Assembly: GCA_943327755.2 (NCBI GenBank)
Contig: CALPYF020000011.1
Coordinates: 1 to 64,000, forward strand
Origin: Deinococcus hopiensis KR-140
GTDB taxonomy: Bacteria; Deinococcota; Deinococci; Deinococcales; Deinococcaceae
Reading direction: 5' to 3'
DNA length: 64,000 bases
In this document: one piece after another, positions 21,629 to 34,465 of the stretch
Position numbering within the stretch: the stretch's first letter is position 1
How the letters are laid out: each line of letters opens with the position of its first letter
Program-made: the position numbers and the translations under genes
Notes under the pieces: model-generated
The model's input: only the letters and a program-made list of their open reading frames with translations
Told to the model about the DNA's origin: nothing
The model's database searches: none

Positions 21629-22201
21629 TCAGCGCGTTCCGAAGTCCTGTACCCAGTACGTGCCGTAGGGCGTGCCGGGCTGGTAGGTGTACCCGATGCC
21701 CACTTCTTTCAGGGTGGGATCCATCAGGGTCTTGCAGTGGCTGGCGCTGTCGATCCAGCCCTGCATGACGTTGGTGACGGTGTAGCCGGCGGCGATGTTC
21801 TCCCCGACTTCCGTCCAGCCGGTGTAGCCAGCGCGGTCGGCGCGCTGCGCGGGCGTCAGGCCGTCCGGGTTCACGTGGTCGAAGAAGCGGCGCTGGGCCA
21901 TGTCCGCGGCGTGTGCACGGGCAGCGGCGGCTAGGTAGCCGTTCCAGGTGACGGGCGCGGCGGCCTTGAAGCTCTCGGTGCCGCAGGTGCGGGGGGTGGC
22001 GCGGGCCTCGTTCAGGGCCTTGAGGATCTGGGCTTCCTCACCGCTCATGGTCTGATTGCCGGCGTCGCCTGACGTGCCGCTCTGGCCGCTGGTGCTCGTG
22101 GTGCTGCCCACGGCGCTGGGGGCGCTGGGGCCACCCGTTCCGCCGCAGGAGGCGAGCAGCGCAGTCAGGGGGAGCAGGGTGGTCAGGATGAGCTTGTGCA
22201 T
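21629..22201 (-). CDS. CAP/SCP-domain lipoprotein
   Basis: The product has 190 residues. Lipoprotein signal (LTALLASCGG), a Ser/Thr/Gly linker, then a CAP domain: ILKALNEARATPR, AARAHAADMAQRRFFDHVNPDG, GENIAAGY, MQGWIDSASHCKTLMDP and YWVQDFG. CAP proteins are secreted; roles vary and are often unknown. The Shine-Dalgarno GAAGGA precedes ATG 22201, chosen because the signal peptide starts there. Confidence 0.88.
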   Translation of the reverse strand: MHKLILTTLLPLTALLASCGGTGGPSAPSAVGSTTSTSGQSGTSGDAGNQTMSGEEAQILKALNEARATPRTCGTESFKAAAPVTWNGYLAAAARAHAADMAQRRFFDHVNPDGLTPAQRADRAGYTGWTEVGENIAAGYTVTNVMQGWIDSASHCKTLMDPTLKEVGIGYTYQPGTPYGTYWVQDFGTR

Positions 22202-22620
22202 GTGAGGATCCTTCGACCGGTGGAGCAGTGGGGGTCCGGTCTGTTGTGGTCTCACGGTAGTGGGGTGGGTCTCTCGGGCCGCTCACGGCTCAGGCCATGA
22301 AGATCGGGCGCTGCCGCTGCTGCTGGTCCTCAGCTCCCCGGAGCAGCGGTCGGCGCAATCCGACGTCCAGCACGCCATTTCTCCGATTCGGCCACCGGGC
22401 TGACGCCCCCTGAACCCACGGTTTTCCATGGGAATGTGGAGTTTTTACGTTTGTGATGGTGTTGTGACAGACGGGGCGCGCCCGGGTGAAGGCGCCCAGC
22501 GGGTCGGCGGCAGCGGCGCAGCGGCACAGTCTTCTGCCGGGTGCCAGCGCCGCTCCGGCACCGGCCGAGACGCGAAGACCCCCCAGATCAGAAACCTGGG
22601 GGGCCGGGTCGGGCGTGGAA
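22202..22620. other. Intergenic region, CAP gene upstream side and TPR gene terminator
   Basis: No gene is seen in these 419 bp. It should hold the CAP gene promoter (a weak TACCGT at 22254-22259 on the minus strand) and the TPR gene terminator (22579-22603). A short AT-richer patch (about 22420-22475) has no recognised element. Confidence 0.5.
22579..22603 (-). terminator. Terminator of the TPR gene
   Basis: An 8-bp stem CCCCCCAG/CTGGGGGG with a 9-nt loop lies 18 bp past the TPR gene stop. The minus-strand tail is only TCTTC, so it is moderate. Confidence 0.6.
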
Positions 22621-23772
22621 TCAGCGGACGCGGTTCAGGGCGTCCTGCGCGTCCTTGTACCCGGGCGCGAGCTTTAGCGCGCGGTCGTAGTTCTCCCGGG
22701 CTTTCAGGCGATCCGGGGCGATCACACCGGCTCCCCGTTCGTAGCTCAGGCCCAGGTAGTAGGCGTACTCGGCGTTCTGGCTGCCCAGCGCGGTCGCGCG
22801 CGTGAACTGCTCCCGGGCGGTTTTCAGGTCACCGGCGTCCAGCGCGAGGCGGCCCAGATAGTAGTAGAACTCGGGGTAACGCAGCGGGTCGAGCGTGACG
22901 GCCTGGTTCAGCTGGGCGCGGGCCGTGACCGCGTCCTTGGCGAGGTAACTGACCACCCCGTACTGCCCGACCGCGTACGCGTTCTTCGGGGCGAGGCGGG
23001 CGGCCTGGGCTGCCTCGGGCTTGGCCGCCGTGACGTTGCCGCTCAGGGCGAGCAGCTTGGCGTAGTACGCGCGGTTGAACGGATCGCGCGGATCGAGGAT
23101 CACGGCCTGCTGGAGGTTGTCCAGGGCCAGGGGAATGTTCCCGGTGGCGTAGTACATGTCGCCCAGGTTGTACAGCAGGATGGCGTTGTCGCCGTTCAGG
23201 ACGATGGCCTGCTTGAACGCGGCGATGGCCTTGGGGGCGTCGCCCTGCAGTTTGTACACGTAGCCGCGTTCGTTCCAGACCTTGCTGAGTTGCAGGTCCC
23301 GGCCCTGAGTGGCGCCCTGCGCGAGCGCTTCGGCGTCCTGCAGGACACGCAGCGCTTCGGTGAGGTTAGCGCTCACGACGCTGCGGTCACCCGCACCGAT
23401 GAACTGCTGCACGTAGGCCTGGGAGAGCGCGATGGCCGCGTCGAAGTTGCGGGCGTCGAGGGCCGTGAGGCGCTTGAGCGTGGCGATCCCCGCGCTGTAC
23501 AGCCGCAGCTTGACCTGCGCGCGGCCCAGGCCGATCAGTGCGGCCGGGTTGTTGGGTTCGATCTCGGCAGCGGCGCGGTAGGCGACGTACGCCTGATCAA
23601 ACTGGCCCTGCTCGTAGTAGTAGCCGCCCACGGCGACGTAGTTCGCGGCGGGGATCGGCCGGGCGGTCGCCGGGGCGGCGCTGGGGGCGGGCGTGGCGGG
23701 GGCCGTCTGCGCGCTGGCGGGGGCCAGCAGCAGGAGGCTCAGCAGTCCGCCAGTTATGGTGCGTCGATTCAC
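22621..23772 (-). CDS. Secreted TPR-repeat protein
   Basis: The product has 383 residues. A signal peptide (MNRRTITGGLLSLLLLAPASAQT) is followed by a Pro/Ala linker and about eight tetratricopeptide repeats (for example YVAYRAAAEIEPNNPAALIGLGRAQVKL; NAILLYNLGDMYYATGNIPLALDNL). It is predicted to act outside the cytoplasmic membrane as a protein-interaction scaffold; partner unknown. Upstream lie three phased TGACCGGC repeats. Confidence 0.85.
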   Translation of the reverse strand: MNRRTITGGLLSLLLLAPASAQTAPATPAPSAAPATARPIPAANYVAVGGYYYEQGQFDQAYVAYRAAAEIEPNNPAALIGLGRAQVKLRLYSAGIATLKRLTALDARNFDAAIALSQAYVQQFIGAGDRSVVSANLTEALRVLQDAEALAQGATQGRDLQLSKVWNERGYVYKLQGDAPKAIAAFKQAIVLNGDNAILLYNLGDMYYATGNIPLALDNLQQAVILDPRDPFNRAYYAKLLALSGNVTAAKPEAAQAARLAPKNAYAVGQYGVVSYLAKDAVTARAQLNQAVTLDPLRYPEFYYYLGRLALDAGDLKTAREQFTRATALGSQNAEYAYYLGLSYERGAGVIAPDRLKARENYDRALKLAPGYKDAQDALNRVR

Positions 23773-24145
23773 TCGGAAACCTCCGTGGGGTCAGCCGGGC
23801 CCGGGGGCCCGCAGTTGACCTCGCACTGCCAGGGATCGGCATGCGCGCATGATACGTGAGAACCGCCTGGAGCGGGGTGAAGTGCCCGTGAGAGGCACAA
23901 AACTGACCGGCCGCGCGCTTCACGGCCCGCAGTGTCGCGGGCGCACTTGACCGGCATCTGACCGGCACAGGCGCCGCTCATGAGCGGTCCCGGACCCCTC
24001 CGCAGCGCTCGCCGGGGGCCCCCATGGAGATAGCTGTACCCCCGTGCGGCCAGGGCAGGCCCCAGGTGGGCACAGGCCCTTCGCCCGGTCCCTGCCGCCC
24101 CCGCGTCTGGTGTGGGACGGGAGGGCCGCTGCTAGAGTGCCGGGC
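23773..24145. other. Divergent control region TPR gene / coaE
   Basis: A 373-bp gap with no gene. It carries three copies of TGACCGGC at 23904, 23948 and 23959 (spacings 44 and 11 bp) and the coaE -10 box TAGAGT at 24133-24138. Confidence 0.55.
23904..23966. repeat. Three helically phased TGACCGGC repeats
   Basis: TGACCGGC occurs at 23904-23911, 23948-23955 and 23959-23966. The start-to-start distances are 44 and 11 bp, all multiples of one helical turn, as in binding sites for a regulator acting from one DNA face. Confidence 0.45.
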
Positions 24146-24745
24146 ATGACTGCCACGCGCCGCATTGGCCTGACCGGTTCTATCGGAGCGGGGAAAAGCA
24201 CCGTCGCGGCGCTGCTGCGCGACCGTGGCCTGACCGTGCTGGACGCCGACGAGCAGGCGCGGCTGGTCACGCAGGACCCGGGGACCCTGGCCCTGATCGA
24301 GGCCCGCTTCCCGGGGGTGGTCGTGAGGGGCAACCTGGACCGCGCGGCCCTCTCGGCACGGGTGTTCGCTCAGCCGGAGGAACTGGCGGCCCTGAACGCC
24401 ATCGTGCACCCCCGTGTCCGCGAACGCATGGCGGCGCTGGAGGCGCAGGCGGGCAGCCGGGTCGTCGTGCAGGACGTCCCGCTGCTGTTCGAGGGGGGCC
24501 TGGACGCCCAGATGGACGCCGTGATCGTCGTGGACGCCCCGCTGCCCCTGCGCGTGGAGCGGGTCATGGAGCGCAGCGGCCTGACTGAAGCCGAGGTGCT
24601 GGCCCGCGACGCCCGCCAGCTCCCCGCCGCGCAGAAACGTGCGCGCGCCACCGTCGTCATCGACAACGACCGCGACCTCCCCCACCTTGAAGCGCAGGTA
24701 GACAGGGCGCTGCGCCAGCTGGGACTGGTGATGGCTGATGGCTGA
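24146..24745 (+). CDS. coaE: Dephospho-CoA kinase
   Basis: The product has 199 residues and phosphorylates dephospho-CoA in the last step of CoA synthesis. P-loop GLTGSIGAGKST (about 8-19), DADEQARLV, NAIVHPRVRERM and VQDVPLLFEGG are the family landmarks. TAGAGT ends 7 nt before ATG (leaderless). The last codons (MADG) and the stop are made of the GATGGCT heptamer array that follows, so the natural C-terminus has been changed by the repeat. Confidence 0.93.
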   Translation: MTATRRIGLTGSIGAGKSTVAALLRDRGLTVLDADEQARLVTQDPGTLALIEARFPGVVVRGNLDRAALSARVFAQPEELAALNAIVHPRVRERMAALEAQAGSRVVVQDVPLLFEGGLDAQMDAVIVVDAPLPLRVERVMERSGLTEAEVLARDARQLPAAQKRARATVVIDNDRDLPHLEAQVDRALRQLGLVMADG

Positions 24746-24836
24746 TGGCTGATGGCTGATGGTCAACAGCGTGTGCGTGACCCGGATGCCCACGTCAAGC
24801 CGACCGACTTCCCACTCCCTACAACCCACAGCCCAG
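24730..24836 (+). repeat. Composite intergenic repeat with GATGGCT heptamers
   Basis: Four perfect GATGGCT units plus GATGG (24730-24762), about 45 nt of unlike sequence, then CGACTTCCCACTCCCTACAACCC (tail, about 24802-24828). It begins inside coaE and supplies its stop codon. The same organisation in reverse is seen at 7365-7452. Confidence 0.7.
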
Positions 24837-24840
24837 AAAA

Positions 24841-24871
24841 GGGGGCGACCCCGCCCTGCGAGTCCGCCCCC
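24841..24871 (-). terminator. Terminator of pyrG
   Basis: GGGGGCG and CGCCCCC pair around a 17-nt loop, and TTTTCTGGG follows on the minus strand. It lies 15 bp past the pyrG stop. Confidence 0.75.
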
Positions 24872-24885
24872 TCTCCCCTGCTGGG

Positions 24886-26526
<1,641 letters not shown>

Positions 26527-26580
26527 GTCTGACCGCGAGCGCCTGACCCCCAGCCCGGGGGGCCACCCCAGGTGAAACGG

Positions 26581-26619
<39 letters not shown>

Positions 26620-26643
26620 TCATGCTAGCACGTCCTGGCCCGG

Positions 26644-27450
26644 TCAGGGCGCCAGGGTGCCCACGTTGCGCGGCGCGACGGTCATGGCCTGCGTCCAGGT
26701 GGCCGGATTCGCGTCGGGCCGCACCGGCTGGGTGACGTCGCGGCCCCGCACGGCGCGGTTCAGGCTGACGTTCACCGTGACGCGCACCGCGCCGGGCGTC
26801 TGGGGGGCACTCGTCACGGCACTCAGCAGTGGAGGCAGGCCCGGCACGGCGGGCTGCACGTCATCGAGCAGCAGACTGGCCGAGCCGGTCAGGCCGGCGG
26901 CGGCGAGGTTCAGGGCGCCTGTGACGGTGGGCGGCGTGACCGCGTCCAGCGGCTGGGCGAACTCCGCCAGGACCCAGCGGTCGTCGTTGCTCGGATCGGG
27001 CCCGGGATTGGCCTGATCGGGCGCCCCGGCCACCCAGTCGGCGCGGCGCACGGGGTAGTACGCGCGGAAGGTGTAGCAGGCGCGGCGGGTCTCGGCGGTT
27101 GTCAGGGCGCAGCCGGCGACGGGCCGTTCGGGCGCCTGGAGAAAGGCTAGGATCGGCACGCTGCCGCCCACCGTCCAGCTGCCGCCGCCGGGACGGGCGG
27201 TGGAATAGTGCGCGGGCAGGTTGATGACCGTGCCGGCCGGGTACACGTAGGCGGCCTCGCGGGCGCCAGCCAGCAGGTAGTTCACGGCGACCTGCTGTTC
27301 GAGCAGCAGGTCGTTGCGCACCTGCAGGTCGCTGGCGCTGCGGCTGCTGCCGATCAGCAGGTTGCTGGCCGCGAACAGGACCACCAGGGCCAGACTCAGG
27401 GCGACGAGCAGTTCGATCAGGGTGAAGCCCTGCACGCGGGGGGAGGTCAT
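26644..27450 (-). CDS. PilW/PulJ-type minor pilin
   Basis: The product has 268 residues. Type IV prepilin signal: VQGFTLIELLVALSLALVVLFAA, with the cleavage Gly and the Glu at +5. The remainder is a long beta-rich head with four cysteines, as in PilW/PulJ. It is exported by the type IV pilus machinery. It overlaps the upstream PilV-type gene by 4 bp and ends the four-gene operon. Confidence 0.85.
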   Translation of the reverse strand: MTSPRVQGFTLIELLVALSLALVVLFAASNLLIGSSRSASDLQVRNDLLLEQQVAVNYLLAGAREAAYVYPAGTVINLPAHYSTARPGGGSWTVGGSVPILAFLQAPERPVAGCALTTAETRRACYTFRAYYPVRRADWVAGAPDQANPGPDPSNDDRWVLAEFAQPLDAVTPPTVTGALNLAAAGLTGSASLLLDDVQPAVPGLPPLLSAVTSAPQTPGAVRVTVNVSLNRAVRGRDVTQPVRPDANPATWTQAMTVAPRNVGTLAP

Positions 27451-27869
27451 GGGCGGGCCACGTCCACGTTCAGGGTGCTCTGCATGCCGTTCACCGTGAC
27501 CTGCACGCTCACGCGCCGCGCGGGGCTGAGATCCGGGGGGTTCCCCACGCAGCTGGCATTCAGCGGCGCAGTTCCCGTCACAGTGCCGTCCAGAGCCAGG
27601 GCACTGATGGTCACGGCGGCGCCCGCCGGGACGGGCGTGGTCGCGCAGCGCTGGGCGTACAGGCCAGGGGCGAGCCAGTCGCTGCGGATGCCTTCCAGGA
27701 TCTGCTGGGCCTGCTGGGTGGCGCTGACCTGCTGGCTGCTCTGGCGGCTCAGGCCGAAGAAGCTGGTCAGGGGGGCCAGGACGACCACGGCGATGACGCT
27801 CAGCAGCAGGATGCCGACCAGGACCTCGACGATGGTCAGGCCCGCCTGGGTCTGCCGGTCAGTTCGCAT
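27447..27869 (-). CDS. PilV/PulI-type minor pilin
   Basis: The product has 140 residues. Prepilin N-terminus QAGLTIVEVLVGILLLSVIAVVVL (G then LTIVE, Glu at +5) and a short globular head with a Cys pair (RCATTP, NASCVG). It overlaps both neighbours (11 bp with the GspH-type gene, 4 bp with the PilW-type gene), so all are co-translated. Confidence 0.85.
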   Translation of the reverse strand: MRTDRQTQAGLTIVEVLVGILLLSVIAVVVLAPLTSFFGLSRQSSQQVSATQQAQQILEGIRSDWLAPGLYAQRCATTPVPAGAAVTISALALDGTVTGTAPLNASCVGNPPDLSPARRVSVQVTVNGMQSTLNVDVARP

Positions 27870-28317
27870 ACGTCACCTTGCCGGTCAGGCCGAGGACACG
27901 GATCTGCGTCTGGCGCCCGCTCGCCGGGTGACGCAGCGTCCAGATGACGCCGCTGCCGTCCGTGACGCCGCTGGGGGCGCGGTACTGCACGGTGGCGGCG
28001 GTCTGCGCGCTGACCTGCACGCCGGCCGGCAGGGTGCGGGTGCGGGTGTCCGCGCCGCGCTGCACGGTGTAGGTGCTGGCGTTCAGGGTGGTCGTGACGG
28101 TCACGCTCTGGCCGCTCTTGAGGGTGTCGCTGCGCGCGGCGCGCAGATCTGCCCCGAGTTGCGAGGCCGCGTCGCGCAGCTGGGCGGCGCGCAGGTTGCC
28201 CAGCAGCGACCAGCCCAGCACCCCGGCGATGATGCCCAGGATGGCGATGACCAGCAGCAGTTCCAGCAGCGTGAAGCCCTGCACCGACCGGAAGCGGGGC
28301 GTCAGGCGGCCGGTCAC
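27859..28317 (-). CDS. GspH/FimT-type minor pilin
   Basis: The product has 152 residues. Prepilin motif VQGFTLLELLLVIAILGIIAGV, then the GspH/FimT-type LGADLRAARSDTLKSGQSVTV segment. The start is GTG, overlapping the stop of the large upstream gene (GTGA). It corresponds in position and type to PilA1 of Thermus, which is inference. Confidence 0.85.
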   Translation of the reverse strand: MTGRLTPRFRSVQGFTLLELLLVIAILGIIAGVLGWSLLGNLRAAQLRDAASQLGADLRAARSDTLKSGQSVTVTTTLNASTYTVQRGADTRTRTLPAGVQVSAQTAATVQYRAPSGVTDGSGVIWTLRHPASGRQTQIRVLGLTGKVTYAN

Positions 28318-30308
28318 GGGGCCTCCGAGACGGTGTCGCCGCGCAGCTGCACCGGGTCGAGCGGCTGGGTGGTGCCGGTGGGGGTCGTGACGAGCGCCAT
28401 CGTCCAGGTGCGCGAGGTCGGGAAGTAGGGCGGTTCGACGACGGACAGGGTGCGCGGGTCGAACACGAAGTTGCGGCCGTAGCCGGTCTTCTGCTCGGTA
28501 CCGGTGGTCGTGCCGAACGCGCCGTAGTAGTTCTCGATGACGCCGCCGATCAGGTTCACGCTGCCCAGGGGGCTGCCCGTGTTGTAGCCCTGCACCTGCA
28601 CCGCGCCCTGCCCGGCCATCAGGACGGCGTGGATGCGGGGGTTGTCGCCCAGCCGGGTGGGCTGACCGCTCTGGGGACTGATCAGGTTCACGTTGCCGCC
28701 GCTGGAGTAGATGCCCAGGATGTTGCGGGCGCCCAGATTGGCGCAGGAGGCGGGGGTGACGCTCCCGTCGGCGTTGCGGGTGTGCTGCCCCGAGCAGGGC
28801 GGGTCGGCGTAGGTCAGGTCGCTGGTGACGTTGATGGTGCCGCTGGCGGCCAGGGTCAGGCCGCTGAAGGGCGCGACGGCCGCGCCGATGGGATCCGGGC
28901 CGGCGTTCAGGTCGCTCACCTCGCCGCTCACGTACACCACGCCGTTGAAGTCCGCCTGGGGCGTACCCGGCGCGATGCTGCCGTCGGCGGCGCGCGCGGC
29001 GGGCACCCAGTTGCCGCCGCTGTCCAGGATGCGCAGCTTGCCGCTCGCATTCACGGCGAGGTTCACGGTCACCCCGCCCAGCGTGTACGTGACGCGCTGG
29101 CTGTCCTGCCCGCCGACACTGGCCCGGTACAGCTGCAGGTTCGTGACGTTCCCGGGAATCAGGACGCCGCCCGTCTGCGCGGCGGCCGCCTGATCGTTGC
29201 CGTTGGGGGGCAGCTGCACGAAGGGGGCGTTCCAGGTGACGCCCTGCGGGAAGCTGGGGGCAATGTCCGGGTTGCCGGCGCAGTCGGGATTCCCGGCGTA
29301 GCAGAAGGTGGGGGCGGCGGGGCTGGGGGTCATGGCCGTGTTGGCGGTGAAGGTCGAGTCGAAGTACGCGCCCGGCTGGAGGGCCGCGGCGCAGCTGTCC
29401 CCGGCGGGCACCGTCTGGATCTGCCCGGCGGGGCAGCCGGCACTGGTGACCGCCCCGCCGAACCAGGGGCGGCCCAGGAACCGGAACTGGCCGTTGGTGT
29501 GGACGGGACCGCTGAACATGGTCCGGCTGGTGAAGGTGATGCGGTTGCCCTCCGCCTCCGCTTCCGGGGAGGAGAAATGGTGGTTGGTGAACAGGGCGTT
29601 CGGGGCCAGGGAGGGCCGCTGGATCACGAGGTTCAGGCCCGTCTGTTCGGCCCGCAGGCGCACCTGCCGGGTCGCGCCGGCGGCGGCGCCGCTGACCTGC
29701 GCGTCGGGCATGGTGAAGAACAGGCGGTACTCGCTGGGGCCGCTGCGGGTCAGGCGGGTGGGGCGCAGGCCGTACGTGACGGCGTAGGTGGCGCGGGCGG
29801 GCGCGCCGTTCAGGGGGGTGCCGTCGGCGCCGCTGAACAGGTCGCTCCAGTACGCGGCGCGGCGGTCGTCGGTGCTGCCGTCCAGGCCAGCGGCGGCGAA
29901 GGCGCTGGCGTTCACCGCGCGCACGAGCAGGTTCACGCGCGCGTTCCCGGTGTCCCGCAGGCCCTGGGAGCGTGCGCTGAGGTCACAGATGTCCGAACCG
30001 ACCGGGACGGTGGGCAGGGTGCTCAGGCCGCAGATGGCGGCCAGGTCGTTCAGGACGGCGGGTGTGTCGGCGGGCGTGAACTGCGCGCTGCGCATCAGGG
30101 TGCTCATGACGCGCAGCCGGGCCTGCACGAGGGCCGTGCCGGACTCGGCGGCCAGCTGGGCGCGCAGGACACCTTCCTGATCCGCACTGGAGCGCCGCGT
30201 CGAGAGGGTGACCTGCGCGGTGACGCTCATGATCACGGCCAGAAGCAACATGACCAGGAGCAGAGAGACGATCAGGGTGGCGCCCTGCGTTCGTTCGGGT
30301 GACCGCAT
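28314..30308 (-). CDS. Large pilin-like protein, PilX-N/DUF4900, ComZ-like
   Basis: The product has 664 residues. One N-terminal hydrophobic helix (QGATLIVSLLLVMLLLAVIM) with Gly before it but Val, not Glu, at +5; then helix AAESGTALVQARL. A DUF4900-type segment contains FSGPVHTNGQFRFLGRPWFGG. The rest is a long beta-rich part. The operon order and size recall ComZ of Thermus, the DNA-binding pilus-tip protein of natural transformation. The ATG at 30308 is chosen because CATACT ends 6 nt before it. First gene of the operon. Confidence 0.78.
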   Translation of the reverse strand: MRSPERTQGATLIVSLLLVMLLLAVIMSVTAQVTLSTRRSSADQEGVLRAQLAAESGTALVQARLRVMSTLMRSAQFTPADTPAVLNDLAAICGLSTLPTVPVGSDICDLSARSQGLRDTGNARVNLLVRAVNASAFAAAGLDGSTDDRRAAYWSDLFSGADGTPLNGAPARATYAVTYGLRPTRLTRSGPSEYRLFFTMPDAQVSGAAAGATRQVRLRAEQTGLNLVIQRPSLAPNALFTNHHFSSPEAEAEGNRITFTSRTMFSGPVHTNGQFRFLGRPWFGGAVTSAGCPAGQIQTVPAGDSCAAALQPGAYFDSTFTANTAMTPSPAAPTFCYAGNPDCAGNPDIAPSFPQGVTWNAPFVQLPPNGNDQAAAAQTGGVLIPGNVTNLQLYRASVGGQDSQRVTYTLGGVTVNLAVNASGKLRILDSGGNWVPAARAADGSIAPGTPQADFNGVVYVSGEVSDLNAGPDPIGAAVAPFSGLTLAASGTINVTSDLTYADPPCSGQHTRNADGSVTPASCANLGARNILGIYSSGGNVNLISPQSGQPTRLGDNPRIHAVLMAGQGAVQVQGYNTGSPLGSVNLIGGVIENYYGAFGTTTGTEQKTGYGRNFVFDPRTLSVVEPPYFPTSRTWTMALVTTPTGTTQPLDPVQLRGDTVSEAP

Positions 30309-30385
30309 GAGATCAGTATGAACGGCCAAATGCGAGAAATCTCACCCCCGTGTCGGGGCGTCCAGCTGGGTGGAGCGGGGTGCGC

Positions 30386-32521
<2,136 letters not shown>

Positions 32522-32608
32522 CGCCACTCAGCATAGCGCGGGGCGGGCACTCCGCCTGTGACGGAATCCGCCCGCCGCGGTCCCGCCTGCGGTGGCAGAC
32601 TGCGGCAC

Positions 32609-33235
32609 GTGAGTGACCTTCCCCAGGCCCTGACGGCCAGCACGCCCGAGCAGGCGCGGCTGCTGCTCGACCCGGCGCTGCTGACGCCGCTGGGGCACCT
32701 GCTGCGCGGCGAGGTCAGTGCGGCGGAACTGGCCCGCGCGTGCGGCCTGAGCGTTCAGCAGGCCCACCACCGCCTGACCCGGCTGCGCGCGGCGGGGCTG
32801 GTGGTCGTCACGCAGGAGCAGGCGCGCGCCGGGCGGCCCGTGAAACGCTACCGGGCAGCGGCGCCGATGTTCCGCGTACCGTTCGCCCTGACGGACCACG
32901 CGACCCTCGCGGACCTCGTGGCGGGCCTGCACCGTGACCTGCTGGCGCGGCAGCACGAGCGGGTGGGGCGGCTGCTGGCCGCGCAGCCGGGCCGCGCCCT
33001 GAACATCCACCTGAACGCCCGGGGTCAGGTGACGCTGGACTTCGACGGGTTCGAGGACGTGCTCGACAGCGCCATCAGCGCGCACCGCCTCGCGTACCTC
33101 AGCCCGGCGGACGCGCAGGAACTCGACGCGAGGGTGCAGGCCCTGTTCGACTGGCTCGACGAGCACGCCCAGTCACGTGCGGACGGCCTCGTGCCGCGCC
33201 TGCTGGGCGTGTTCCTCACGCCGGGGGACGGGTGA
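32609..33235 (+). CDS. Winged-helix transcriptional regulator
   Basis: The product has 208 residues. An ArsR-type winged HTH lies at about 25-85 (LLRGEVSAAELARACGLSVQQAHHRLTRLRAAGLVVVTQEQARAGRPVKRYRA). The C-terminal part is helical and unrecognised. GTG start with CAGACT ending 7 nt before it. It converges on the MFS gene with 3 bp between stops. Target unknown. Confidence 0.78.
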   Translation: MSDLPQALTASTPEQARLLLDPALLTPLGHLLRGEVSAAELARACGLSVQQAHHRLTRLRAAGLVVVTQEQARAGRPVKRYRAAAPMFRVPFALTDHATLADLVAGLHRDLLARQHERVGRLLAAQPGRALNIHLNARGQVTLDFDGFEDVLDSAISAHRLAYLSPADAQELDARVQALFDWLDEHAQSRADGLVPRLLGVFLTPGDG

Positions 33236-33238
33236 CCT

Positions 33239-34465
33239 TCAGCCCTGCGCGGCCAGCGGGGTGGGCGGGGCGTGGTCGCGGCGCAGCAGCGCGGCCCAGC
33301 CCACAGCGGCCAGCAGGGTGAGGCTTCCGGCCACCGCGAACACGGTGCTCACGGGCACGCGGTCCGCGACGGGCGCGAGGAGCAGCATCGCCAGGGGCAT
33401 GCCTGCCATGCTGACCATGCCGAGCAGGCTGCCCACGCGGCCGTAGTACGCGGGATCGACGCGCTTCTGGAAGATCATGCTGATCGAGAGGTTCAGCGCG
33501 GCGTTCACGAGGCCCATCACGAACGCCAGGGCGTACATCTGTGCGGGCGTCTGCGTGAGGCTCAGCAGCAGGACGGTCACGCCCAGCGCGGCGAACGCGG
33601 GCGCGCTGAGGCGGCGGGCATCCAGTCGGCCGCCCAGAGCGGCCATGCCGAAACTCCCGGCGGCCAGTCCGGCCAGCAGCAGGCCGAAGAACAGCCCGAA
33701 CCCCTGCGCGCCCGCGTGCAGGGCGGTCATGCGGGCGGGCATGAGCATCTCCATGGGGGCGAACGCGGCGTTCAGGAAGAACGCCAGGATGGGCAGGCCC
33801 AGCGTGAGGGGACTGCGGCGGGCGTAGTGCAGGCCCGCACGGAAGGACGTCCAGAACCCCTCCCCCTCCGGCGCGGAGCCGCGGGCGGGCAGGGTCACGA
33901 GGGGCAGCAGCGCCGCGAAGATCAGGAAGCCGGCCCCGTCGATCAGCAGGGCCGGGGCGCTGCCGAGCACGCCGACCAGCGCGCCGCCCCCCACCGTGCC
34001 GACGAGTTGCATGACCTGCGTGCTCCCCTGCATCAGGCCGGTGGCGCGCTGGAGCTGAGCGCGGGGCACGAGGCGGGGCGTGACGCCCATCGCGGCGGGC
34101 GCATAGAACGCGCCGATCAGGCCGGTCAGGAACGACGCCGCGTAGATCAGTTCCAGCGGGACGTGACCGCGCAGCGCCAGCAGGCCGACCGTGAGTTGCA
34201 GCGCACCGCGCAGCACGTTGCCCAGGATCAGAGGAACCTTCAGGGGCAGGCGGTCCACCAGCGTCCCGAAGAGTGGGGACAGCAGCCCGGGCAGCAGCGC
34301 CAGCGCGAGGTTCACGCCCATCTTCCCGGCGCTGCCGGTCTGGTGCAGCACCAGGAAACTGGTGGCGATTCCGGCCAGCGCGGTGCCCAGGGCGCTCTGG
34401 GCGCTGCCCAGCCACCACAGCAGGAAGGAACGGTTCCACAGGCGGTCCGGGGCGGGAGTGGTCAT
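33239..34465 (-). CDS. MFS transporter
   Basis: The product has 408 residues with about twelve membrane segments in two halves, and the MFS-type MQGSTQVMQLVGTVGGGALVG and RRSPLTLGLPILAFFLNAAFAP loops. Similar to the MFS_3/enterobactin-exporter-like branch. Substrate unknown. The ATG at 34465 is preferred to a GTG two codons upstream. Confidence 0.87.
   Translation of the reverse strand: MTTPAPDRLWNRSFLLWWLGSAQSALGTALAGIATSFLVLHQTGSAGKMGVNLALALLPGLLSPLFGTLVDRLPLKVPLILGNVLRGALQLTVGLLALRGHVPLELIYAASFLTGLIGAFYAPAAMGVTPRLVPRAQLQRATGLMQGSTQVMQLVGTVGGGALVGVLGSAPALLIDGAGFLIFAALLPLVTLPARGSAPEGEGFWTSFRAGLHYARRSPLTLGLPILAFFLNAAFAPMEMLMPARMTALHAGAQGFGLFFGLLLAGLAAGSFGMAALGGRLDARRLSAPAFAALGVTVLLLSLTQTPAQMYALAFVMGLVNAALNLSISMIFQKRVDPAYYGRVGSLLGMVSMAGMPLAMLLLAPVADRVPVSTVFAVAGSLTLLAAVGWAALLRRDHAPPTPLAAQG

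Noticed and set aside
24730..24762. CRISPR-like array
   Set aside because: Heptamer units are directly joined without spacers and there are no cas genes.
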